DNA of 64,000 nucleotides from Bacteroidales bacterium (GTDB lineage Bacteria; Bacteroidota; Bacteroidia; Bacteroidales; UBA932): positions 1 to 64,000 of the forward strand of contig JAFZVU010000081.1 in NCBI GenBank assembly GCA_017617655.1, given 5' to 3'. The position numbers and the translations under genes were made by a program. This document shows positions 26,294 through 34,406 of the stretch, piece by piece; positions within the stretch are counted from its first letter, which is position 1, and each line of letters begins with the position of its first letter. The notes below the pieces were generated by a model. That model saw nothing but the letters and a program-made list of their open reading frames with translations, searched no databases and was not told the origin of the DNA.

Positions 26294-28024
26294 ATGGAAG
26301 AAAAAATGATGACAGGAGCCGAAGCGCTCATCAACACTATAATTGAAGAAAACGTAGACACCATCTTCGGATACCCCGGAGGCAGCATCATACCTTTCTA
26401 CGACAAACTGTACGACTATACCGACAAGCTCCGCCACATCCTGGTGCGCCACGAGCAGGGAGCCGTGCATGCCGCAGAAGGCTATGCAAGGGCCACCGGT
26501 CAGGTTGGAGTCTGCGTAGCCACCTCAGGCCCCGGAGCTACCAACTTCGTGACTGGCATCGCCGACGCCATGATGGACTCCACGCCGATTGTCTGCATCA
26601 CCGCGCAGGTAGATGTCGGCAAGCTCGGCACCAACTTCTTCCAGGAGGCCGACATGGTAGGCATCACCACCCCCATAACAAAGTGGAACTACCAGATCTC
26701 ACGTGCCGAGGACATTCCCATCGTAGTGCCGCAGGCCTTCCATATCGCCCGCAGCGGCCGTCCCGGCCCGGTGCTCATCAGCATCACCAAGAACGCCCAG
26801 GTCGAGAAGTTCCGCTACCGCTATGACCTCAAGGCCGCCCTCGACCGCATGGTGCAGGTTCCCCGCAGGGACAACCTCGAGAAGCGCGACCTGAACGTGC
26901 AGAAGGCAATCGAGCTGCTCAACAATGCAGAGAAGCCCCTTATCATTGCCGGCCAGGGCGTGCTCATCTCAGGAGCCGAGGCCGTGCTGGCAGAATGTGC
27001 CAACAAGGGCTGTATCCCCGTGGCATGTACGCTGCTCGGCCGCAGCGCCATGAACTTCCACGACCATTACTACATCGGCATGGTGGGAATGCACGGCAAC
27101 ATATCGGCGAACGCCATGACCCAGCAGGCCGACGTGATCCTGGCTGTGGGCATGCGCTTCTCCGACCGCGTCACCGGCAATACCGGCGGCTATGCCCAGA
27201 ACGCCCAGATAATCCATATAGACATCGACAAGACCGAGTTCAACAAGAACGTTCAGGTGGATCTCACCATCCACGGTGACGCCCGCCAGATGCTGGAAGC
27301 TATCTGCGACGGTCTGGTGTTCAAGGACCGCGAGAGCTGGAGGCGCTTCGGTTACGAGCAGTACGACAAGGAGAAAGAGAACGTAATCGGCCCTATGCTC
27401 GCCAGCAAGAAGCTCAATATGGCCCAGGTGGTAGACGCCATCAACAGCCACTATATCGAGAAAGTAAGTCCGAAGAGCTACGGCAGCAACGTGGTGCTCG
27501 TTACAGACGTGGGCCAGAACCAGATGTTCGCTGCTCGCTACCTGAAGCTCACCATGAAGACCGGCTGGATCACTTCCGGCGGCCTCGGCACCATGGGATT
27601 CGCATTGCCGGCGGCAATCGGCGCAAAGTGCGGCCGTCCGGACGCCCAGGTGGTTGCAATAGTCGGTGACGGCGGCTTGCAGATGAACATCCAGGAGCTC
27701 GGAACCATACTCCAGAACAACATAGACGTGAAGATAGTGCTGCTCAACAACTCTTTCCTCGGAATGGTGCGCCAGTGGCAGGACCTCTTCTTCGACAAGC
27801 GCTTCTCGCATACCATGCTTGTCAACCCGGATTTCAGCAAGATCTGCGAGGCATACGAGATCGAGTATATGAAGATTTCCAAGCCGGAAGAGCTGGAAGA
27901 CGCTATCGATCGCATGGCCGCGTCGAAAGGAGCCTTCTTCCTCGAAGCAGTGGTGGACCCGACCGCCAACGTCTATCCGATGATCCCCGGAGGCAAGACA
28001 TTGAACGACCTTATCATAAGATAA
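26294..28024 (+). CDS. ilvB: Acetolactate synthase large (catalytic) subunit
   Basis: This 576-residue thiamine-diphosphate enzyme makes acetolactate or acetohydroxybutyrate from pyruvate. The catalytic glutamate lies in RHEQGAVHAAEGYARATG. The ThDP/Mg motif is GDGGLQMNIQELGTI with NNSFLGMVRQWQ after it. Three domains (Pyr, central, PP) are complete. It starts one base after ilvD and ends 13 bases before the small subunit. Confidence 0.97.
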   Translation: MEEKMMTGAEALINTIIEENVDTIFGYPGGSIIPFYDKLYDYTDKLRHILVRHEQGAVHAAEGYARATGQVGVCVATSGPGATNFVTGIADAMMDSTPIVCITAQVDVGKLGTNFFQEADMVGITTPITKWNYQISRAEDIPIVVPQAFHIARSGRPGPVLISITKNAQVEKFRYRYDLKAALDRMVQVPRRDNLEKRDLNVQKAIELLNNAEKPLIIAGQGVLISGAEAVLAECANKGCIPVACTLLGRSAMNFHDHYYIGMVGMHGNISANAMTQQADVILAVGMRFSDRVTGNTGGYAQNAQIIHIDIDKTEFNKNVQVDLTIHGDARQMLEAICDGLVFKDRESWRRFGYEQYDKEKENVIGPMLASKKLNMAQVVDAINSHYIEKVSPKSYGSNVVLVTDVGQNQMFAARYLKLTMKTGWITSGGLGTMGFALPAAIGAKCGRPDAQVVAIVGDGGLQMNIQELGTILQNNIDVKIVLLNNSFLGMVRQWQDLFFDKRFSHTMLVNPDFSKICEAYEIEYMKISKPEELEDAIDRMAASKGAFFLEAVVDPTANVYPMIPGGKTLNDLIIR

Positions 28025-28037
28025 CTAATAATACATC

Positions 28038-28280
28038 ATGAAATACAGACTCGAAGCTACTGTAAGTGCAAGGGTGGACATCCTCAACCGCATAACGACT
28101 CTTTTCATCCAGAAAGGACTCCCGGTGGAGAGCGTGAACTACAAAGTGATAGACGACCGTCTGGCCAAGGTGGAGCTGATATGCTCCGATGCTGACGACA
28201 TCCGCATGGACCGCATCATCAACCAGGCCGACAATATGGTGGATATCGCACAGGTACAGTACATCAAATTGGACAAATAA
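28038..28280 (+). CDS. ilvN: Acetolactate synthase small regulatory subunit, single-ACT short form
   Basis: This 80-residue protein consists of one ACT domain (EATVSARVDILNRITTLFIQ, then VESVNYKVIDD). It lacks the C-terminal domain of the usual 160-190 residue IlvN/IlvH and in size is closer to enterobacterial IlvM (about 87 residues). It should bind IlvB and confer stability and possibly feedback control by valine. Its position between ilvB and ilvC supports the call. The stop is clean, with no downstream in-frame remnant visible before ilvC. Confidence 0.88.
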   Translation: MKYRLEATVSARVDILNRITTLFIQKGLPVESVNYKVIDDRLAKVELICSDADDIRMDRIINQADNMVDIAQVQYIKLDK

Positions 28281-28302
28281 CAAACTTAACAACATAACAC
28301 AA

Positions 28303-29349
28303 ATGGCAGAAATGAATTTTGGCGGCATCGTAGAGCAGGTTGTTACACGTGCCGAATTCCCTCTGGAAAAAGCAAAAGAAGTATTGGCAAACGAGACCAT
28401 CGCAGTCCTCGGATATGGTGTCCAGGGCCCCGGACAGAGCCTCAATCTCCGCGACAACGGTTTCAATGTCATAGTCGGACAGCGCAAGGGAGGCAAGAGC
28501 TGGGACAAGGCTGTCGCTGACGGCTGGGTACCCGGAGAGACCCTTTTTGAGATCGAAGAGGCTTGCAAGAGAGCCACTATCATAGAGTTCCTGCTTTCAG
28601 ACGCAGGTCAGATCAGCGCATGGCCCACAGTGAAGAAGCACCTGACAGCCGGCAAGGCTCTCTACTTCTCACACGGCTTCGCCATCACTTATCAAGAGCG
28701 CACCGGCATCATCCCTCCGAAAGATGTAGACGTAATCATGTGCGCCCCCAAGGGTTCAGGTACTTCACTCCGCCGTCTCTTCCTGCAGGGCAGGGGCATC
28801 AACTCTTCATACGCCATCTTCCAGGACGCTACCGGAAAGGCTTATGAACGCACCATCGCCCTCGGCGTTGGTATCGGCAGTGGCTATCTCTTCGAAACTA
28901 CTTTCAAGAGAGAGACCTACAGCGACCTTACCGGCGAGCGCGGAACTCTCATGGGTGCCATCCAGGGTATCTTCGCAGCTCAGTACGACACTCTCCGTGC
29001 ACATGGCCACACTCCTTCAGAGGCTTTCAACGAGACTGTTGAGGAGCTCTCACAGAGCCTTCTCCCGCTGGTTGCCGAGAACGGTATGGACTGGATGTAC
29101 GCCAACTGCTCGACTACCGCTCAGCGCGGCGCCCTCGACTGGTGGAAGCGCTTCCGCGATGCTACCAAACCTGTGTTCGAGGCTCTCTATGACAGCGTTG
29201 CAACTGGCAACGAAGCTCAGATCTCTATCGATTCAAACAGCAAGCCCGACTACCGCGAAGGTCTTGAGAAAGAGCTCAAGGAGATGCGTGAGAGCGAGAT
29301 GTGGCAGGCCGGCAAGGCTGTACGTGCACTGCGTCCCGAGAACAATTAA
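28303..29349 (+). CDS. ilvC: Ketol-acid reductoisomerase
   Basis: This 348-residue enzyme isomerises and reduces acetolactate using NAD(P)H. The start at 28303 is chosen because the upstream in-frame extension overlaps the small-subunit gene and shows no family similarity. The Rossmann motif GYGVQGPGQSLNLRDNG and the following QRKGGKSW segment are present. The all-helical C-terminal domain contains the acidic metal ligands in the AFNETVEELSQ region. It lies 22 nt downstream of the small subunit. Confidence 0.95.
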   Translation: MAEMNFGGIVEQVVTRAEFPLEKAKEVLANETIAVLGYGVQGPGQSLNLRDNGFNVIVGQRKGGKSWDKAVADGWVPGETLFEIEEACKRATIIEFLLSDAGQISAWPTVKKHLTAGKALYFSHGFAITYQERTGIIPPKDVDVIMCAPKGSGTSLRRLFLQGRGINSSYAIFQDATGKAYERTIALGVGIGSGYLFETTFKRETYSDLTGERGTLMGAIQGIFAAQYDTLRAHGHTPSEAFNETVEELSQSLLPLVAENGMDWMYANCSTTAQRGALDWWKRFRDATKPVFEALYDSVATGNEAQISIDSNSKPDYREGLEKELKEMRESEMWQAGKAVRALRPENN

Positions 29350-29362
29350 TTAACCCCGCCTT

Positions 29363-30382
29363 ATGGTAGATCTTGATTGGAAAAACATAGGCTTCGGCTA
29401 TGTAAAGACGAAGTTCAATATCCGTTGCGAATATCACGACGGTAAATGGGGAGAGCCGTATCTCACTGCTCACGAGTATATCCCCATGCATATAGCAGCC
29501 ACTTCGCTCCACTACGGTCAGGAAGTGTTCGAAGGCGCCAAGGCTTTCCGCGGCGTGGACGGCAAGGTGCGCGTGTTCCGCATCGATGAGAATGCAAAAC
29601 GTATGAAGGCGTCTGCAGACTATCTGCTGATGGCCGCTCCCGACGAGGACCTTTTCATCGAGATGGTTGAGAAGGTGATACGTGCGAACGCCGAATATCT
29701 GCCTCCTTACGGCACCGGCGCCTCTCTTTACATCCGCCCGCTGCTCATCGGAACCACTGCCGAGGTGGGCGTGAAGACTGCTCTCGACTATATGTTCCTG
29801 ATTTTCGTAACCCCTGTGGGCCCGTACTTCAAGAACGGATTTGCTCCGATCGACGTGGTTCTCGAGAAACTTCACGACCGTGCGGCTCCGCGCGGCACTG
29901 GCCAGGCCAAGGTGGGCGGCAACTATGCTGCCAGCATCCAGGCCGGCGCTTTCGCCCATGAGAGAGGTTTCTCTAACGAGCTCTATCTGGACGCTGCCGA
30001 GCAGAAGTATATCGACGAGTTCGGCGCTGCCAACTTCTTCGCTATCAAGGATGCTACTTACATCACTCCTCTGTCGAGGTCTGTGCTGGGCTCTATCACC
30101 AACAAGAGTCTGCGCGTCATCGCTGATGACCTGGGCCTCAAGGTGGAGGATCGTCCGATCGAGTATGAGAAGGAGATTGCTACTTTCGACGAGGTGGGTG
30201 CCTGCGGTACAGCCGCCGTCATCTCACCGGTAGGTCGTCTGTACGATCCCAACAAGGACAAGTGGTACGAGTACGACGCTCCCGGCAAGTACAGCACCAT
30301 GATGTACCATGCTCTCCAGGATATCCAGTACGGCCGTGCCGAAGATAAGCATGGCTGGGTAAGGATCATCGAAGGAATCTAA
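29363..30382 (+). CDS. ilvE: Branched-chain amino acid aminotransferase
   Basis: This 339-residue fold-type IV PLP enzyme carries out the final transamination to Val, Ile and Leu. The PLP-lysine context GTGQAKVGGNYAASIQA and the substrate motifs FEGAKAFRG and GTAAVISPVG are present. It is the last gene of the ilv operon, 13 nt after ilvC. Its stop is followed closely by two repeat elements rather than a classic terminator. Confidence 0.95.
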   Translation: MVDLDWKNIGFGYVKTKFNIRCEYHDGKWGEPYLTAHEYIPMHIAATSLHYGQEVFEGAKAFRGVDGKVRVFRIDENAKRMKASADYLLMAAPDEDLFIEMVEKVIRANAEYLPPYGTGASLYIRPLLIGTTAEVGVKTALDYMFLIFVTPVGPYFKNGFAPIDVVLEKLHDRAAPRGTGQAKVGGNYAASIQAGAFAHERGFSNELYLDAAEQKYIDEFGAANFFAIKDATYITPLSRSVLGSITNKSLRVIADDLGLKVEDRPIEYEKEIATFDEVGACGTAAVISPVGRLYDPNKDKWYEYDAPGKYSTMMYHALQDIQYGRAEDKHGWVRIIEGI

Positions 30383-30391
30383 AGATCTTTT

Positions 30392-30590
30392 TAAAAACTG
30401 ATTGTTGCATTTCGGACCGACGCTTCGCGTCTCCCTCCCACGCTGTGCGTGGGCCCCTCCCTCGTCGCCTGCAGGCGATAGCGGAAGCCGTGAGGGCTGC
30501 TTGTGCTGATAGCAGGCTATAGCGGCAGGGTTTGGGGCAGCGCCCCAGTAATATGTGGCTAGGGTCCTCAATTGCAACAATCAGTTTTTA
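30392..30590. repeat. 199-bp MITE-like element with perfect 18-bp terminal inverted repeats
   Basis: The ends are TAAAAACTGATTGTTGCA (30392-30409) and its exact reverse complement (30573-30590). The interior is GC-rich and contains small palindromes, for example CCCACGCTGTGCGTGGG and TCGCCTGCAGGCGA. It has no coding potential. It sits 9 bp after ilvE and 5 bp before the right copy of the 159-bp repeat. The AT-rich ends and GC-rich palindromic interior suggest a non-autonomous transposable element. Target-site duplication is not clear. Confidence 0.7.
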
Positions 30591-30595
30591 TATTA

Positions 30596-30754
30596 TGCCA
30601 TCGCGACGAGCCGTCCGTGCAGAAGTGTGCGCCGGCGATGTGCCCCAGAACGCGTATAAGCGCGATTGGCGGCGCACACTGGCCTTTAAACGAGGGGTGT
30701 GCGCTGCACATAGGCCTCAGAAGCCTTTCCAGAGGGGGTAGTCGGCGCACACTT
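30596..30754 (-). repeat. 159-bp repeat element, right copy (inverted relative to 22524-22682)
   Basis: This is the reverse complement of the left copy with 8 mismatches over 159 bp and no gaps. It lies between ilvE and the aldo/keto reductase gene. Together the two copies enclose leuA, the ilv operon and the 199-bp element in inverted orientation, so recombination between them would flip about 8 kb. The remaining 30755-30840 shows no feature apart from the promoter box that follows. Confidence 0.85.
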
Positions 30755-30840
30755 CTGCGAGAAGGATAGCGCCACGTCGCCGGATGCGATGGCAGAAATG
30801 AATGATGCTCGCGGAAGTCGTTCATGAGTTATTTATTCAG

Positions 30841-30848
30841 TATCTTTG
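30841..30848 (+). promoter_or_regulatory. Candidate -7 box for the aldo/keto reductase gene, leaderless arrangement
   Basis: TATCTTTG matches TAnnTTTG and is followed by five bases (TAGAT) and then the ATG at 30854. This predicts a leaderless or nearly leaderless transcript and argues against the upstream in-frame ATG at 30824, which would precede the promoter. Confidence 0.55.
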
Positions 30849-30853
30849 TAGAT

Positions 30854-32095
30854 ATGTTTTACCACACGATTCTAGATGAAAGGCTGTCGGCGCTCGGATT
30901 CGGGGCGATGCGGCTGCCGCTGCTTCCGGACGGGAGCGTAGACCGCGACACTGTGTTCGCGATGGTCGACGAGGCTATAGCCCACGGCATCAACTATTTC
31001 GACACCGCGTTCCCCTATCACGACGGTCAATCCGAGCAGGTGCTTGGAGCGGCTCTCAACCGTTATCCCCGCGACAAGTGGAATCTGGCTGACAAGTATC
31101 CCGGGCACCAGCATTACGACGTCTTCGACCCCGCCGGAGTGTTCGAGCGCCAGCTGCGCAGATGCGGCGTAGACTACTTCGACTTCTATCTCTTCCACAA
31201 CATCTGCGAGAACAGCATCGCAGACTACATGGATCCGCGCTGGGGCATCCTGGATTATTTCGTCAAGCAGCGCGAGGAAGGCCGCATCCGTCATCTGGGC
31301 TTCTCCTGTCACAGTACCCCGGAACATCTCCAGACTATCCTCGACGGCCCTTACGGCCAGGTAGTAGAATTCGTGCAGATCCAGCTGAATTACCTCGACT
31401 GGAGCCTGCAGGACGCTCGCCGCAAGATCGAAATCATCCGAGACCACGGGCTTCCGATCGTCGTGATGGAACCTCTTCGAGGCGGCAAACTGTCGCACCT
31501 CTCCCCCGCCGCCCATGCCCGGCTTCAGGAGCTGGCCAGCTCAGAGACAGCTCGTTCCGGAGGAAATTCTTCCGAGGACGGCACAACGGAAAGCACATCT
31601 TCCCGCACCGACACATCCTGGGCGCTGCGCTGGCTCCACGACATCCCGGGCCTTGCCGTCGTGCTGAGCGGCATGTCCTCCCTGGAACAGATGAAAGAGA
31701 ATATTGCGACATTTGAACGTCCTGACCCGCTGTCTGAGCGCGAACGTGCCGTCCTGGCGGAAATCGCCGAGGGCATGAAGGATTCCGTTCCCTGCACCGC
31801 ATGCCGCTATTGCTGCAAAGGCTGCCCGGCCGAGCTGGACATCCCCGCCCTCATATCAGAATATAACGACCTGAAGGTCCAGGTCTCCCTCACTCCAGTG
31901 ATGCGTCTCGAGAGCCTGCCGGAGGAAAAGCGCCCGCACGCCTGCCTCAAGTGCGGAGCCTGCATGCAGATCTGCCCGCAGGGCATCGCCATCCCGGACA
32001 TCCTCGCCGAACTGGCCGATATGTTCGACCGCGCCCCGAAATGGGCCGACATCTGTGTACAACGCAACGCTCTGAGCGCCAAGCAAAATAAATAA
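30854..32095 (+). CDS. Aldo/keto reductase with C-terminal 4Fe-4S ferredoxin domain
   Basis: This 413-residue cytoplasmic oxidoreductase has an AKR barrel whose tetrad is visible as Asp50, Tyr55, Lys81 and His115. The C-terminal 110 residues carry two cysteine clusters, CTACRYCCKGCP and CLKCGACMQICPQ, typical of Fe-S-linked AKRs common in anaerobes. A Ser/Thr/Gly-rich insertion (SGGNSSEDGTTESTSSRTD) interrupts the barrel near residue 235 and may be a disordered loop. Start chosen from the promoter position and family N-terminus. Substrate is unknown. Confidence 0.9.
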   Translation: MFYHTILDERLSALGFGAMRLPLLPDGSVDRDTVFAMVDEAIAHGINYFDTAFPYHDGQSEQVLGAALNRYPRDKWNLADKYPGHQHYDVFDPAGVFERQLRRCGVDYFDFYLFHNICENSIADYMDPRWGILDYFVKQREEGRIRHLGFSCHSTPEHLQTILDGPYGQVVEFVQIQLNYLDWSLQDARRKIEIIRDHGLPIVVMEPLRGGKLSHLSPAAHARLQELASSETARSGGNSSEDGTTESTSSRTDTSWALRWLHDIPGLAVVLSGMSSLEQMKENIATFERPDPLSERERAVLAEIAEGMKDSVPCTACRYCCKGCPAELDIPALISEYNDLKVQVSLTPVMRLESLPEEKRPHACLKCGACMQICPQGIAIPDILAELADMFDRAPKWADICVQRNALSAKQNK

Positions 32096-32130
32096 CTTCC
32101 ATCAATACGAAATCAACAACTGAAACGATA

Positions 32131-33594
32131 ATGAAAAAGATTTTCCTCCCCTTGCTGATGCTGCTTCTGGCTATCCCGGCCACAGCTCAGGACAAAGTTG
32201 TCAAAGCCGTCCTGGAAGCAGGCCGCACCGACAACCACACCATGGAATACGCTGACTATTTCGCCCGCAACATCGGCGGCCGTCTGGTGGGCACGCACAT
32301 GCTCAACCATGCCGAGGACTGGGTTGCCCAGCAGTTCCGCGACTGGGGGTTGGAAGTCATCGTTCAGGAAGCCGTCACCATCAATGTGGGCTTCGACCGC
32401 GGTCCCTGGTCTGGCCGTATGCTTTCCGAGGATGGCATGATGCTGCATTTCGGCACTCCTGCCTACACTGCCGGCACCCGCGGCCCGCAGAAAGGCCGGG
32501 TGTATCTGGAGCCGAAGAACCAGCGTGACTTCGACCGCGTCAAAGGCGCTCTGAAGGGTGCCTGGGTTCTGATCGAGACCGGCCCTACCAACGGGCTTGC
32601 CATCGACGCCAGTGCCAAGGCTGACTCCACCAGAGCTGCCAAACTGGCTGCCGGAGAGGAAGTTTCGGTGCCCATGTACCGCCAGATGGTAGAAGCCGGG
32701 GTGCTGGGCTTCATCCGCCCGGCGAAGCTGCCCATGCAGGTGCTCTATAACCGCGCCACCTGCTTCGACATCACCATGGACAATCTGCCCACTGCCTGCG
32801 ATATCCTGCTGGACGAGCATCAGTTCGCCGTCATCAAGGAGAAGGTGGTGGACCGCCAGGATTTCCTGCTGGAATTCGACATCCGCAATCATTTCTTCCC
32901 CGGCCCGATGAAGTATCACAATATTCTGGGCGTAATCCGCGGCAGCAAGTATCCTGATGAATACGTGATGATGGGCAGCCACCTGGATGCCTATGACATT
33001 GCCACCGGCTCTACTGACGACGGTCAGGGAGTCTGCGTGACTATGGAGGCGGCGCGTCTGCTGGCTGCTGCCGGAGCTAAGCCGCTGCGTTCCATCATGT
33101 TCTGCATCTGGACGGCGGAGGAGTACGGTCTGCTGGGTTCCAAGTTTTTTGTAGAGAACAAGACTGTTCCCTGGGACAAGATCTCGAACTACTTCAACCG
33201 CGACGGCGGCCCTCTGGCAGCCAATTCCATCGTAGTTCCGCCGGCCATGTATGACGATTTCGTGACGGCCTGCAAACCGTTGTTCGACTATAATCCGGAC
33301 ATTCCGTTCTCTGTGGTAAAGAGGGAAGGCGATCCCCAGCACCGTCCCACCTCGGCCGGTGGCAGCGACCACGCCTATTTCGCTATGAACGGCGTCCCGG
33401 CAATCTCATTCCGTGAAAGCGACGTCTTCGGCTACGACTTCAACTACCGCGACATCTGGCACACCGAGGATGACCTTTACGACAAGCTCATCCCTGCCTA
33501 CCTGGAGCACTCTGCCGTCATCCAGGCCGTCACCGCCTACGGCATCGCCAACCTGAAGCACATGCTCTCCCGCGAAGGGTTGTATAAGGAATAA
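32131..33594 (+). CDS. Secreted M28-family zinc aminopeptidase/carboxypeptidase
   Basis: This 487-residue protein has a Sec signal peptide (LLAIPATAQ). A PA-like insert lies around residues 85-210. The M28 dizinc site is seen as His284 and Asp286 in GSHLDAYD, Asp297 in STDDGQG, the Glu pair in TAEEYGLLGS, Asp358 in NRDGG, and a C-terminal His in WHTEDDLYD. It resembles carboxypeptidase Q/PGCP-type peptidases that trim peptides in the periplasm or outside. It lies 35 nt after the aldo/keto reductase gene, so the two may be co-transcribed. Confidence 0.9.
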   Translation: MKKIFLPLLMLLLAIPATAQDKVVKAVLEAGRTDNHTMEYADYFARNIGGRLVGTHMLNHAEDWVAQQFRDWGLEVIVQEAVTINVGFDRGPWSGRMLSEDGMMLHFGTPAYTAGTRGPQKGRVYLEPKNQRDFDRVKGALKGAWVLIETGPTNGLAIDASAKADSTRAAKLAAGEEVSVPMYRQMVEAGVLGFIRPAKLPMQVLYNRATCFDITMDNLPTACDILLDEHQFAVIKEKVVDRQDFLLEFDIRNHFFPGPMKYHNILGVIRGSKYPDEYVMMGSHLDAYDIATGSTDDGQGVCVTMEAARLLAAAGAKPLRSIMFCIWTAEEYGLLGSKFFVENKTVPWDKISNYFNRDGGPLAANSIVVPPAMYDDFVTACKPLFDYNPDIPFSVVKREGDPQHRPTSAGGSDHAYFAMNGVPAISFRESDVFGYDFNYRDIWHTEDDLYDKLIPAYLEHSAVIQAVTAYGIANLKHMLSREGLYKE

Positions 33595-33627
33595 AAAAAA
33601 GAGAGCGTCAGAGATTCCGACGCTCTC
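33593..33627 (-). terminator. Intrinsic terminator downstream of cutC
   Basis: A 9-bp perfect stem (GAGAGCGTC at 33601-33609 with GACGCTCTC at 33619-33627) is followed on the minus strand by eight T (33593-33600). It ends the transglutaminase-cutC operon. It also lies just past the M28 gene stop and may stop convergent transcription. Confidence 0.85.
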
Positions 33628-33725
33628 CTACACATCCGGTCAAAAATAGACCGTATCTTTCTTACAACATTAACGTCACAAAGATAAATAGTTTTTCTCA
33701 AACAACACTCGAGTAGAACCAGAAT

Positions 33726-34406
33726 TTATCCCAAAATCCGCGAGCCGTGGAATTCGGTGGCGCGGGTTGTGGCGGCGATCTCGGGGAGGTTCGCGGGGGT
33801 GATGCCGCAGCCAGGCATGATGACGATTCGGCCGGCGGCGCGGGCGACGAGATCGCGCAGAGAGAAACGGCCTTCCCATGCGTTGGCGCAGTGGCCGGAG
33901 GTGAGGATGCGGTCGATGCCGAGGCTGATGATGCCCTCCAGCGCCGCAAAGATGTCACTGCAATCGTCGAAGGCGCGGTGGAAGGTGATGCTCAGGGGCC
34001 TTGCAGCCTCCACCAGACGGCGCATCAGCTCCATATCTACAGAGCAGTCTGGCCTCAAGGCGCCGATGACTACGCCGTTCACGCCGAGCCGCTTGCACAT
34101 CTCAATGGAAGCCAGCATCTGAGCCACATCTTCTTCATTATAAACGAAATTGCCTTCCCGCGGTCGGATCAGAACATTCACCGGAACGGCACGAGGCTCA
34201 TTCACAGGCACATTTCCGGGTGCTTTCTGAGGAATAGCCTCTACCCTGCCGCCAGCCACAGCCAGCGCCTCTCTTATCAGCTCCTCCGACGGCGTCACTC
34301 CGCCGACTTCCAGACGCTCACAAAGCTCTATCCGGCCCGCACCGGCGGCGACGGCCCGGGTCACGGCATCCAGCGTAGGGCAGCAGACTTCGCAAAAGGG
34401 TTTCAT
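33726..34406 (-). CDS. cutC: CutC-family protein
   Basis: This 226-residue TIM-barrel protein has the family N-terminus (EVCCPTLDAVTRAVAAGAGRIELCERLEVGG) and the strand HRAFDDCSD. CutC has been linked to copper homeostasis, but its enzymatic role is not established. The ATG overlaps the stop of the upstream transglutaminase-like gene by 4 nt, so the two are translationally coupled. The C-terminal residues EFHGSRILG are a normal ending. Confidence 0.9.
   Translation of the reverse strand: MKPFCEVCCPTLDAVTRAVAAGAGRIELCERLEVGGVTPSEELIREALAVAGGRVEAIPQKAPGNVPVNEPRAVPVNVLIRPREGNFVYNEEDVAQMLASIEMCKRLGVNGVVIGALRPDCSVDMELMRRLVEAARPLSITFHRAFDDCSDIFAALEGIISLGIDRILTSGHCANAWEGRFSLRDLVARAAGRIVIMPGCGITPANLPEIAATTRATEFHGSRILG

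Noticed and set aside
28189..28302. Upstream extension of ilvC
   Set aside because: It overlaps the small-subunit gene in another frame and has low-complexity Ser/Thr/Trp composition unlike any reductoisomerase. The ATG at 28303 gives the usual N-terminus.
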